Below are positions 1 to 10,239 of a stretch of DNA of 64,000 nt, one piece after another. Origin of the DNA: Glandiceps talaboti (lineage: Eukaryota; Hemichordata; Enteropneusta; Spengelidae); assembly GCF_964340395.1 (NCBI RefSeq), contig NC_135549.1:28141095-28205094 (forward strand), given 5' to 3'. Under the pieces are notes generated by a model. The model saw only the letters and a list, made by a program, of their open reading frames with translations. It did no database searches and was not told the DNA's origin. The first letter of the stretch is position 1. The number at the start of each line of letters is the position of its first letter. The position numbers and the translations under genes are program-made.

Positions 1-940
1 CTTAATATTGGGAAACTTAAAAAAAATTGTTCAAATTTTCTTTCTGATTTTAATTGTCAACGTAAAGCTTAAACTGGTGTTCCACGAAACGTGTTTTTAT
101 TTAAAGTACGCTCTAAACAGATCTGTCTCACCAATATATGTGCTATCACAGTCCACTCCATGTTCTCTTTCATATGTGATGTCATAGATTGGAACGCTGC
201 ATCTTAGTTTTATCCTTTGGGGCGACTAGACGTTGTCAAAGAGTATTACACGGTTTGAAATGTGACTTTAACTGTCATTTCAGAATGTTATAGTGTGATT
301 GTGAAATTAAAATACCGGGCACCACACACTTACTTTCCAAATACTTCAAAAATATAAAACGATCGACCGACCAGTAATTTTTAAGGTGTTACGATAAGAA
401 ATAGAATTGAGTACGGTCGCCCTACAAATAACACACAGCTATACGTATGGTGATTCTGCTTCAATTTTATCACAATTTTGTGACTTCACTATATGTTAGC
501 GTGAATCGATCCCACTTTTTAAAAGAGAAAATGAATTGATATGGGAGGACGTCATTGTAATAAAGTAAAGTAAGTAAAATATTTAACGTGAAATACGCCT
601 AGGAAATAAACTCTTTACACTTTGCTGTCACTTTCAAGCAACTCATTCTCAGTTTCATTAAAGAAAATAGATCAGGGATCATCGTACATATTTTTTAATT
701 AGACGCCATTTTATAATCCAATATGGCCGCCAAATACTGTGTGTTAACTGTAATGGAAACTAAAGAGATTGACGATTTTCTTAAGACAAGATGGTGGAAC
801 CCCAAAGTTTCTTCAAAATGATCAGAAGCACGTTTCCACATGAAAACTTTTGGAGAGATTTTAAGATCTCGGATCCTTGAAGAATATTTTATCTTGGCCT
901 TCAAGTTTACATTTTATAAAGCGACACATTTGATCAATCT
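1..940. other. Noncoding AT-rich stretch
   Basis: I recognise no gene, RNA or repeat end here. It should lie inside or downstream of copy A of the subtilisin-like gene, but I find no further exon of that gene on the minus strand. Short open frames have no recognisable motif. Confidence 0.4.
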
Positions 941-956
941 CATGATGGAGACGAAA

Positions 957-1016
957 ATGTAGACGAACGGACAGACAGACAGACAGACAGACAGACTGAC
1001 AGACAGACTGACAGGC
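957..1016. repeat. (GACA)n microsatellite
   Basis: Imperfect tandem ACAG/GACA units with occasional CTGA interruptions. The sequence before it resembles the microsatellite-bearing dispersed repeat family at 1560, 11755, 27795 and 47095. The next 540 bases show nothing I can identify. Confidence 0.8.
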
Positions 1017-1559
1017 AAAGAGAGAAACAAAAAATAGACTATTTCCGACTATTTATCTGAAGGTAGAAAACCGCTTTTGAATCATGACTATTTTATTCTT
1101 CATCTAATACATATTCATGTCTGATGATGCCCACAATGCATTGCTCGATCACTTACAGGACAATGAATGTGAAAACACATTTGAATTCGGTGCTTTTAGG
1201 TAATCGGTCGAAACTGATGTGCAATCATGAAAAAACTCTCCAGAACCTGGTGTTTATGAAATAGCCTTTATAAATAATGTCCTTGAATGTGTTCATGTGC
1301 GTTGCGTCATTTATCACAAATTGGATATGTTGGTAGCCATTTTGAGTTGTATTGATTTATGCAAATATATGTAAACGTTCAAGAGGGTTGTGATACTAAA
1401 ATCAATAATCAGTTTCTAAGGAGCAGTCATGGGATGGAAAATATGGTGTTTTTAGTTCACCATAAAGCAATACAAACCAGAAGTAAACTGAATGTCTTCC
1501 ATGAGAGCCGAAACAGTTTACATAAATCTGTTTAAATTTGGAATTCTGAACTATATTTA

Positions 1560-2114
1560 ATAAATGATACATCCCTTAATTAACAAATTAAGAATGCCAA
1601 ACCATATGAAATTTGAAGCTTGCGTACATAAGATATTACCGAATTATCGAAAAGTCATTAATTATGTAAATCTACACATTAAAACTAATAGTTACATGAA
1701 CAATCTTGGTAGAACACCTGTGCAATGTTATGGTTGACGTATCTACCAACTGAATTTGAAGTGTGTATACTTGAGATATATCAAATGACTCATTAAAACT
1801 AAAAGCTTTATCAATAAGCCTTTGGGGATGTGCGCTTTGTTATGGCTGATGTATCTATATTTCCAAATTGTGTGAAATTTGAATTTTTTATTATAGCTTA
1901 AATTATCAATTATGCAAGTTACTCATTAATTAAGGTTAAAGCCTACTACAGCAAGCTTTTCAAAACACATGCACTTTGTTAACATCAATCGGTTCTAGCC
2001 GTACCCCTAAAGAAGTATAAAAAGTATATGTGCCCATATTCTCCAACGTCTAGGGTGTACCAAAATTCGCTTGAATTGAGTCAGTTGTTTTTGAGAAAAC
2101 GTTGACACAGACAG

Positions 2115-2160
<46 letters not shown>
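1560..2160 (-). repeat. Dispersed repeat with (TCTG)n head, minus copy
   Basis: Read on the minus strand, this starts with a (TCTG)n run and continues with degenerate tandem units of roughly 120-130 bases. Each unit contains phrases like 'aatttgcataatta', 'atatcttaag' and 'gcacttgtcct'. The same architecture occurs at 11755-12000, 27795-28440 and 47095-48010, so this is one dispersed family. No coding potential is seen. Confidence 0.65.
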
Positions 2161-2163
<3 letters not shown>

Positions 2164-2229
2164 CACACACACACACACACATTAGCCCGGACAAATTCTC
2201 TGACATGGTGTGTGTGTGTGTGTGTGATT
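2161..2229. repeat. (AC)n ... (GT)n inverted microsatellite pair
   Basis: An AC run is followed after about 27 bases by a GT run of similar length. The two arms are complementary and could form a hairpin. It directly abuts the (GACA)n head of the preceding repeat. Confidence 0.7.
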
Positions 2230-2239
2230 TTCCATCAGC

Positions 2240-3516
2240 AAAAGGAAACGCTTCTGTGAAACCGAAAGCAGGCTGACCCTCCCATATATCATATTCACAT
2301 GACAGCAGGTGTTTCGTTGTGACTCAGCGCTCAGAATCGACTGCTTGACTATGTCTCCTAAATACTGTATAACGATAGCGCCATCATGTTATTAACGACT
2401 ACACAGGGGTAAATATATAGCATATATATTTGATAGCATCTTGACAATAAAAGGTAGGGGAAAAACCTGGGATGGGAATATGTACACTTCTCATGGGGGA
2501 AGAGGGTGGGGTGTTTGCGGGGCCTTAGGGTATCCCCTTAGAAGCACCGGAGGTTTTTGACATTTAAAGCCAATTTTTTGGCTATTCAGACCCTTTCAGA
2601 CAATAATTTCCAAACTTTACAAGACAGCACCAACATGTAATTAGCAGCTACACAGGGTTGACATATTTTTTAAAAAAAAGCAAGAAAGATTGATAGCATA
2701 TTGACAGTAAAATGTAGGGGAAAGAGCTTGAGATGGGAGTATGTCTCCTTCTCTAAGGCGGGGGGGGGGGGGTTAAGCTAGTTCCTAGGGCGTCTATTAT
2801 TAGAAGCTGTTTATTCTTAAAGCCTTTCAGACAATAACTCAAAACCTTTACAAGAGAGCACCATCAAGAATCAGAAACTATTCTTTATAAACATAGTTGA
2901 AATATGTTAACAAGTTCAATGACAAATTTTAAGTTCATAGCTTTTAAGGTACTTGTATGTTAGGGCACTTTTATGTACAATATAAACTGATGAGATGGGA
3001 TGATTTGTAGTGTCGATAAAATGTAGTGTCCGAATAGAAAGTATACAATGAATATTAATCTCTTCATACTGAAGAGTAGAACAGTTTATATTAACTTCTT
3101 TTATAAACTATCTATGAAGATTAACATTACGAAACTTTCAACTTTTGCCCCAAAGTGCTATATATGTGAAGCATTGGCCATTGGTTGTGACACAGTCGAG
3201 TATTTAAATGACATGTTTTGTAACTAGTGTGGTAGGTAATACATATATGTACAGTTATGTTTGAACGTCACTATAGGTGCAGTAATATCAAAAATAATAG
3301 GTAAGATACGGGGACAAAAGTCACAGTTCAGACAAGATCATGCGATTGTAGAAATGGATTTTTTTCCAGAAAAATCCAAACACCAATGACTACAGCCCCC
3401 CCCCCCATCCAAATATTCTATGGATGACCCCCCCCCATTGTCAATTGAAAAACAGGGTGACCCTCACCATCACACTAATCCATCCCCCACCCCCGCGAAG
3501 AAAATGACCGGTCCCT
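2240..3516 (+). mobile_element. Non-autonomous TIR-family element, copy 1
   Basis: The right end reads GACCGGTCCCT, the reverse complement of the AGGGACCKGTCAGTTTCT end at 32045 and at the right end of 28490-29202. Internal blocks match both other copies: 'ggctgaccct', 'actgcttgact', 'acaagacagcaccat', 'ctgatgagatg' and 'taacttcttttataaacta'. There is no transposase frame. The left boundary is approximate. I could not settle a target duplication. Confidence 0.6.
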
Positions 3517-3539
3517 AAGATATAACCTTCCATTTTAAG

Positions 3540-3908
3540 GAAGACACACATGTGAAAGTTTTATAATGAATGTGGCCATTTCGAATTTTATTGATTATTG
3601 CATAAGTAAGCACATATACAGCTGGGCTCTTAAAATTAATAAGTGGGTCGTAAAGAACACTCAGTGACACACCTATCGCTTTATCCGGCTTGTCACGGTA
3701 ATGCTCATAATGACATTAGAGCCACCTGTCTATTATACACGACATACATTGGACCCGACCCACTGATGTACATTAAAGTAAATTCTACTTCTGTGAAGGT
3801 AAGGTAAATGCCAATATTGACCATTCTTTGGGAGATAACTGAAGTTGTAAAACTAACTATTCTGGCTGGCCCAGAGTCACAAAAAATACAGAATCTTGCG
3901 AGAAACTA
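3540..3908. other. Intronic or intergenic DNA after copy A exon 2
   Basis: This lies just downstream, on the minus strand, of the last exon I can find for copy A. No His-region exon (a GSGTA or GHGTH-like motif) is visible. In copy B the equivalent intron is only about 440 bases, so copy A has a longer intron, is truncated or continues outside the window. Confidence 0.4.
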
Positions 3909-3914
3909 ACTTAC

Positions 3915-4051
3915 TGCATTGCAGTTTTCCTCTTCGAAGTCATAGACACAATCGACTCTTGACAAAGAACTTGCTCCATGGAATTCAGAATGGTCGTAAT
4001 CAATACCTGTGCCGATAATATACACAACCACTTCTAAACCTTCGTTCAATG
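3915..4051 (-). CDS. Subtilisin-like pseudoprotease copy A, coding exon 2
   Basis: This 137-nt exon has acceptor CTCCTCCTCAG and donor GTAAGT. With the split codon from exon 1 it encodes 46 residues including VVVYIIGTGIDYDHSEFHG. It aligns with the first catalytic block of proteinase K-type subtilisins (VYVIDTGI..H.EF.G). The catalytic Asp position is Gly (IIGTG), as in copy B (VVGSG). The exon ends in an acidic, cysteine-containing tail (DFEEENCNA) that differs from copy B. The phases match copy B (phase 1 in). No later exon is found in the remaining 3.9 kb, so the gene is incomplete here. The domain assignment is strong; whether the full gene is intact cannot be judged. Confidence 0.85.
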
Positions 4052-4117
4052 CTGAGGAGGAGAGTTGAAATATAAGCATTTAGAATATAATACACGAATG
4101 TACCGGTAATAATGCAT

Positions 4118-4265
4118 GCATGTGTATGTATGCATGCATGCATACATACATACATACATACATACATACATACATACATACATACATACATACATACATA
4201 CACATACACACACACATACATACATACATACATACATACATACATGCATGCATACATACATACAT
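4118..4265. repeat. (CATA)n compound microsatellite
   Basis: CATA/CATG tetranucleotide units with a short CACA core. It lies in the intron between copy A exons 1 and 2. The open frames across it are pure repeat artefacts. Confidence 0.95.
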
Positions 4266-4567
4266 AGTACTAACGTAGTGTATTGCATTACATACCAGAA
4301 CTTATATATATGTAGATTCGACTGTACGTCGTCTTGGTGATCGTCTCATGGAACATCTCCGTATTACCAGACAAGAGGAGCGTAACTATCCCGTATCTAT
4401 GCATTTTATTACTCCATCAATTTTAATATATTCCATATGGTAATGAAAAGAACTAACTGGTAAACATCCAATGAATATTAATTAGTTATGTTGGAAATAT
4501 TTGTAGGAACAAAAATGTATGTAAATGGAAAAACAAAATTTAAGGGATATGACCAAGTTTCACTTAC

Positions 4568-4690
4568 AAAATGGTGCGTAAATATCATCCAAAGGTAAAG
4601 GCTTGGGTTGGTCAAGACGATCCAAATGCCATGGTATGGTCTGAGATGCCACAGCGGCTACCAATGCAAACAAAACTAACAACTTCATGG
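4568..4690 (-). CDS. Subtilisin-like pseudoprotease copy A, first coding exon
   Basis: The ATG is at 4688, two bases after a splice acceptor (CTATATATAG), and the donor is GTAAGT just below 4568. The exon encodes 40 residues plus one base: a signal peptide (MKLLVLFALVAAVASQ) followed directly by TIPWHLDRLDQPKPLPLDD. The W.LDRLDQ..LPLD segment is the N-terminus of the mature catalytic domain in proteinase K/aqualysin-type enzymes. No inhibitor-I9 propeptide lies between it and the signal peptide. Copy B has the same design and phase. The product is likely secreted. The acceptor immediately before the ATG implies an upstream noncoding exon, which I place at 8437-8485. Confidence 0.85.
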
Positions 4691-4789
4691 CTATATATAG
4701 AAAAGAAATGTAAAATTGTTAAAAAAATATCATAGAACGCGAGTTCCTGTATGAAAAAAGGTTGTAGTAGTTAGTGTGGATTATGAAGT

Positions 4790-4960
4790 CATGATCGAAT
4801 GGCGAGAGTGGCCGGTTTGTGGAATGTGCAAGAAGTTGGTTTGAGCCTCATCGCTGCTGTTTGTTTTGAAATGGTTGAAGTCATTGGGCAACAGTTGAAC
4901 CAAACTTGTCCCCAGTCAACCGGTTAACCCAGCTGTATAATATTTTGAATTTGTTGTTCA
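4790..4960 (+). mobile_element. tRNA-derived SINE, diverged
   Basis: An A-box-like GAGAGTGGCCGG and a B-box-like GGTTTGAGCCTC resemble an internal Pol III promoter. A central block shared with the SINE at 21160-21540 follows: 'TTGGGCAA...TTGAACCA', 'CCAGTCAAC' and 'CCCAGCTGTATAAT'. It lies in the 5'UTR intron of copy A. It is shorter and more diverged than the 21-kb copy. Confidence 0.6.
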
Positions 4961-5210
4961 TTGCAAATTTTGGTAGTGAAAATATGGTCAACTTGTCCCT
5001 TCCCCAGTTCCCTTGGGAGGCTACTAGTAACTGTGGAAAAAAGGTTGACCAGATCTTCCTTCTCAAACTTTGAATCGAATAACAAATTCAAAATATTTAA
5101 AGATTATGAGATAAAAAAAATCTCCCGAGGGACTGGTGCCAGTTTAACATTAAAGTTGAAAAGCAATGCTTCCTCGTCATCAAATGATCAATGGGAGAAA
5201 AGATCGAAAA

Positions 5211-5292
5211 ATATCGGAAAATACTCGTGACCCAAGGGGTGTCACTACTCAAAGGCCCTTAGGTCACTCATATTTTCCTTAGCTGAACGAAG
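5211..5292. mobile_element. Small foldback element, GTGACCTAAGGG family
   Basis: An imperfect inverted repeat: left arm GGAAAATACTCGTGACCCAA, right arm beginning CTTAGGTCACTCATATTTTC. Related foldbacks occur at about 19565, 55775 and 56005. No coding sequence. Confidence 0.6.
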
Positions 5293-5299
5293 AAAAGTA

Positions 5300-6600
5300 T
5301 ATATTGGAGATTAACATCTAATTGTCTTTTTTTTCTTCCAATAACACAAATACGCATAACATGGTATTAAACGATGAAGTAGTTTCCACTGGAATTCGCA
5401 TACTTTCGTCTCACTAGTGACAAAGTAAACATTACGTTTTTCCATGTGGTTCTACTGAAACTCTCTTTATTTTGTTGGTGCAATTTGTAACTTCTGAAAC
5501 CAGTTAATGAGCTTATCACTGGCATGGATTGAATATTAGTGAAGGAGCTTTGTATACAGCACCTTATATGCATGCCAGTCTGTGCAACGGAATCTTGCAA
5601 TGGTTGATGACATTAAGTACCTTATTGCCAATATTGATTGTTGAAGTAGTAGAAAAAACATCTAACTTTTTTGACCACTTGAAAATCAAAGGTTTATCGG
5701 TCAGTGCACCCTTGGTTACTGAGCATCAATTTACTACATTTACGGATAAAAGAGATGAAATGTTCTCTCAGTGGTTCACATCCTATGACATGTTGCAAAA
5801 CGCTCATCGTTGGAGAGAGCACATCTTTATTTTTTGAAGAATTGCATGTTAGCCTGTACTGAAGAAAGTATGGTGTGCTTGCACTTATGCACTAATAACC
5901 CCTGTAACTCCCCAGATTCATTCATAGAAAAAAGTTTACTACAGCCTCCGTGTTTGACAAAAAAGTCCATATTGTTAAATATACTAGTGCAACGCTAAAT
6001 TATTGCTGGGTGGCAATAGGGAGCCCTCTAGTGGTTGAGTTTGGGTTTACTTTGTTCTTTACCCATAATGCAACACTGATCGCCATGTTTGCACAGCAAT
6101 TTACATGTGTGGGGCGTACTTTATGGAAATTCTTGATTGAAAAGAACATTTTGCTCAAAGTTGGAGCAGAAACAACTACAAATTTTTCTAGAGTGAATTC
6201 AGACTACTTGTCGCAAAATGTGTACAATGAAATGTTGTCTACGCAAAAGTTGGGACAGTTTGAGGATTGGCTATAATGTCAAGCTGTATATCACATGTAC
6301 GTGTGTAGTCCTGTTTGTATACGAAGTAAGTAATCTAGACCCGTGCATGTCTGCCATGTCTGCAACCAGGACTAATATACTTGTGGCCTGTAGGCTGTAC
6401 TAAGTTTTGAAGCAAAATCCTTGGAATGAAGGTATGTGGCTTGTACATTTACATTTTGGCTCTCTTTTATTAAATCTTAATTTTAATGTGTTATGCTATA
6501 CTTTGTGATAATGGTTGATAATTTTTATGGCCTTGGCAGATCTTCTGACGAATAAATATCAACTTTTCACAACCACTCACTTTAGATCACTAGTTGCATA
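5300..6600. other. Unassigned stretch in copy A 5'UTR intron
   Basis: This holds two plus-strand open frames of about 100 residues (5529-5837 and 5950-6276) that are not simple repeats. I recognise no domain in them. Flanking stops and the lack of splice context favour chance frames or an old mobile-element remnant. Confidence 0.35.
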
Positions 6601-6687
6601 TTTTATTTGGACTTAGTGTAACAAAATATTCTGGGTAGGATGTATTTTAATACCGAAATCATTCGTTTGTTGGGAGGTGTATGTCAG

Positions 6688-7315
6688 GGACATTATTTTC
6701 ACTAAATCATGGCATTTGTAAGTGTACTTTATGTTTCCATGGAAACAGCTCTCCAATTTTAGACAATTTTTGTTACAACAGATATCACCAACTCCTACAT
6801 GCCAACACCAAGGAAGTTTTTTCCTAAATTCTATTTTTTTAAAAATGTTTTATGTATAATTTTAAAAATAAATCGACGTAATATGGTTATTTTGGTTACT
6901 ATGGCAACTGATGTTCATAAAATACACACGTTTTGAACTAGTTATAACAAACTTCCCTAAATAGGGTGGTCAATATGCAAATAAAATAGATTAATATTAA
7001 CTCTATAACGTTATTTGTCAGATGCATATGTATTTTGCCAAAACAACATTTGGAAGCCTAATGTATGTTTTCATGGAAACAGGTCTCCTAATTCAGACAA
7101 TTTATGTTAAAAGAGATAGCATCAACTCATACATGCCAAAAACAAGGACATTTTTATACTAAATGTTATTCTTTTTTCATGTGTTATGTAAAATTTTGGA
7201 AAAATAATTAGCATAGTAGGGTGATTTTGGTTACCATAGCAATGGATGTTCATAAAATGAACCCCTGTTTTGAACTCATGATAAAAAACTACCCAAGGTA
7301 GATATGCAAATAAAC
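6688..7315. repeat. Tandem duplication of a ~330-bp unit
   Basis: Two diverged copies lie head to tail (about 6688-6990 and 7018-7315). They share 'tttccatggaaacag', 'ctcctacatgccaa', 'atgttcataaaat', 'gttttgaact' and 'atatgcaaataaa'. Noncoding. Confidence 0.7.
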
Positions 7316-7349
7316 TTTACTATTTTAGAAATTATTATCATTATATAAT

Positions 7350-7361
7350 ATTACTTTATTA

Positions 7362-7428
<67 letters not shown>
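7350..7428. repeat. (TTA)n microsatellite
   Basis: A run of ATT/TTA trinucleotides, nearly perfect over about 65 bases. The following kilobase to 8430 holds nothing I can assign. Confidence 0.95.
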
Positions 7429-7429
<1 letters not shown>

Positions 7430-8436
7430 AAGTTAAGGGGTTTAATATTATATAATAATGAAAAATGTTGGGAGGACTTTAAGAATTCTTATCACTTGTG
7501 GTTGTTGTGTAGGAGGTGTAACGGTTGATGTTTTACACCCACAACTAATTGTGCAGCATTTCCCATTCAAGATTCAATTGGGAGCTTGGTACTTGCTATA
7601 TGTATATGAATAAAAGTATAACAATATTTATTTTACTTATGACTAAACTGGCACTAGCACTGCCGCCCAACTAAGATCTCATTTGTCCAGTATTCCACGA
7701 AGCATTTAGGCACCAATATTTGATTGCCACCTACGGTATCGTTAGCGGTGACTCAGATTTTCACAAAACCCATTTGGTCTCTGCTTACAATTTTTCAGAC
7801 AGATTGATGTGCATTTGAAAAAGTTGAACATGAGTTGAGAGAAGTTTAGTTGTCATAAAATAATGTTGCAAAGTTTAGTGAAAAGAATATCGATTTTTTT
7901 TTCTGACATAAGTGCAGTGTACTGACTGTGGTGAGCGCCCGTGGAACACATATCGTTGACCTGTTGATAGCATTATTATTTGGCGGGTATTAAACTAAAA
8001 TATACGCATACGGTTTATTCTGCTGCCGTATTTTCACGAGCAATAACAAGTGAATATACAGCAGAATGAACCGTGGGCTCACATTTTTTAGCAATAGAAA
8101 CTGGACGCTATCAAGCTACAGTCAGGAATTTGAGAAATTGCTCAAAATGTAGCAATAACATTGAGGCTAAGTAACCATTTTGTTATTAAATGACCTTGTT
8201 ACACCGACCTGCTCTCCAAATATTGATCTTCATGCAAGGTATTATTTGCAATATATACTTTTTTTTCATTCTCCATATATTTTCCTGTCTACAGTCATGT
8301 AAATTGTTGTTTGGTTTTGTACGTTACTGATGACCAGTAACGTTCAAGATGAATAAATAATTGTAAAAGAAGCAGATTCTGTTATGCGACAAAGTACTAA
8401 CACTAATAAATTAGCATAAACAGAAAGAATACTCAC

Positions 8437-8485
8437 CCTTGGTATTACAACGTTGGTTAGACTAGACTTGAAGTGGCGTTTAACT
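8437..8485 (-). other. Noncoding first exon of copy A
   Basis: On the minus strand a TATA-like element and an initiator-like TCAGTT are followed by about 49 bases ending in CCAAG|G then GTGAGTATTC, a good splice donor (GTGAGT at 8431-8436). The coding exon at 4690 starts with a splice acceptor two bases before its ATG, so a 3.7-kb 5'UTR intron is implied. Copy B has an equivalent exon ending at 31456. The start position is inferred. Confidence 0.6.
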
Positions 8486-8522
8486 GAATGTCTCCCCTAT
8501 AAATATACTTTCCGTGGGAACG
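8486..8522 (-). promoter_or_regulatory. Core promoter of copy A
   Basis: The minus strand reads GTTCCCACGGAAAG, directly followed by the TATA-like TATATTTATAG. The block TTCCCACGGARAG recurs upstream of copy B at 31544-31556, also next to a TATA-like element. More weakly similar sequence extends upstream in both ('cgacat...', then 'cacgagatgcatc' or 'cacgagatccac'). Confidence 0.55.
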
Positions 8523-8570
8523 ACATGTGTACTACGACATATCTATTTTTACTACTTATCCCATCCTCAC

Positions 8571-9203
8571 GAGATGCATCAGATACACAGATACAGATAT
8601 GATGTTGATTTATTTCACGTTTAAAATATATGATTATTATAACGGTGTTCTAAATGTAAGGACAAAGGTTTGACCAATCGAAATGCCCCATGCATCTGCT
8701 GGTCTCAAGGGTACGATGTAATCTGAGCCGACCAATGAGAGAGGATCCTTCACGGCAATCGTGTTCGACTGCCTTCAACTTTAACCAACCGGAAGATTTG
8801 ATAACATGGTGTTACAGCAAGGTACTCTTCTCTAACGCAAATTTGGGACAGGGACAGGGAGGTCTGAAATATACGCCTGACCCTGTGCTGACCAACCCTT
8901 CAGTGATTTACACAGTGAGGGAGGGGAGGGTAGGGGAGGGTAGGGGATCAAACTAAGTCTGTTGCATACAATAAGATCATTTTTCGATTCTATTTTCTAG
9001 AATGTTTTCGAGATGCATCAGATATACAGATACAGATATCATATTGATTTATTTTACATTAATTTGGAATTATACAAAATGACAAAATGTTCTAAATGCA
9101 AGGACAAAAAATTGACCAATCGAATTGACCCATGCAAATGGTATCAAGGGTACGACATAATCTGAGCCGACCAGTGAGAGAGGAGCTTTCTATCAGCAAT
9201 AAC
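8571..9203. repeat. Direct repeat pair upstream of copy A promoter
   Basis: About 190 bases at 8571-8765 recur at 9009-9203. Shared phrases include 'gagatgcatcagata', 'acagatacagatat', 'gttctaaatg.aaggacaaa', 'ttgaccaatcgaa', 'tcaagggtacgac' and 'tctgagccgaccaRtgagag'. They are separated by about 240 bases including a GGGGAGGGTA tract. Each copy has CCAAT-like sites. It could be a duplicated upstream control region or an ordinary repeat. Confidence 0.65.
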
Positions 9204-9458
9204 ATGTTGTCAGATGCGAAAGGGGACACGAGTCCCAGGATCAATGACAAGGACTCCATCCCACTGCCGCCACCATGGTTTTAAAAACACTGTTTCCGAC
9301 TACGGCTATGTCCATGATAGATATTTTGTATGAAGGCAGTGCAACTAGTCATTTCAGTGTTTTCGTCTAGTTTGAAGAGTTGTAGGCCAGACCTCCCAAA
9401 GACCACGGCCAGTATGTGGGTTCGCCATCGACATTGTCGGGACCGCAGTGTGATATTA

Positions 9459-9775
9459 AGGAACCTTCAGTATTTACAAGGGGGGGGGGGGTCACATTTT
9501 ACAAACCTGTTCTTGTCCTGGGGGTGTGTCATATTTTGCATAACAATATTTGGAGGAGGGTCACATTTTACAATCCGTAGTTTTGTGACCAAATTGAAGA
9601 TTTAATTATTGTAAATTTGTGTTGTGTGTTTTGATATGTAAAAGTGAGATGAGCACTCAACATTTATAAGAGAATTGTTTAATAAAACGATGCATTTTGT
9701 CGAGTGTACCATCTCACTTTATCACTCACACGGTCCGTGAATGTTGTTGTTAAAATATGATGGTGATGGTAGCAG

Positions 9776-9814
<39 letters not shown>

Positions 9815-10233
9815 AGTTTTGAATGTCATAGAGAACACCGACAGTGATACATGTACTGATTTTTACAAGTGACCAGATCAGACAGAGTATGCACAACATG
9901 GAAAGCACGTTTTAGATACTAACTAGATTGTGTATGATTATAAGAGAAAGGTCACTAGCCAGTCTTTTATTTACTGTTTGTCACTTTATATGTACAAATA
10001 TTGCTTTCTAATACAGAGTCAAAATCATTTAATTTGTATGTATACATATTATGGGAATATTGATTAACATTCAGTATATGTAATTGTCATGGGGAGGGCC
10101 ATGTTTTATAAAATGGAACAAAGGGGAGGGTCACTTTTTACAAATGGAGAATGGGGGAGGGTCATGTTTTTCTTAACATACTATGTGTGATATCTTCCGG
10201 CCTTTTCCCCCTTGTAAATACTGAAGGCTCCCT
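9459..10233. mobile_element. Non-autonomous TIR element, 775 bp, TA flanks
   Basis: The left end AGGAACCTTCAGTATTTACA matches the reverse complement of the right end (AGGGAGCCTTCAGTATTTAC). Both are flanked outside by TA. The interior repeats GGGAGGGTCACATTTTAC-type phrases and a (GAT)n run at 9775-9811. No transposase frame is seen. Confidence 0.7.
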
Positions 10234-10239
10234 TATGGT

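Noticed and set aside
1-3900. Exons 3-7 of copy A
   Set aside because: I scanned the minus strand for the His, oxyanion and Ser blocks next to splice sites and found none. They may lie beyond the window.
5529-6276. Two ~100-residue plus-strand frames as a possible gene
   Set aside because: No recognised domain, no start or splice context and internal stops between the pieces. Kept only as an unassigned stretch.
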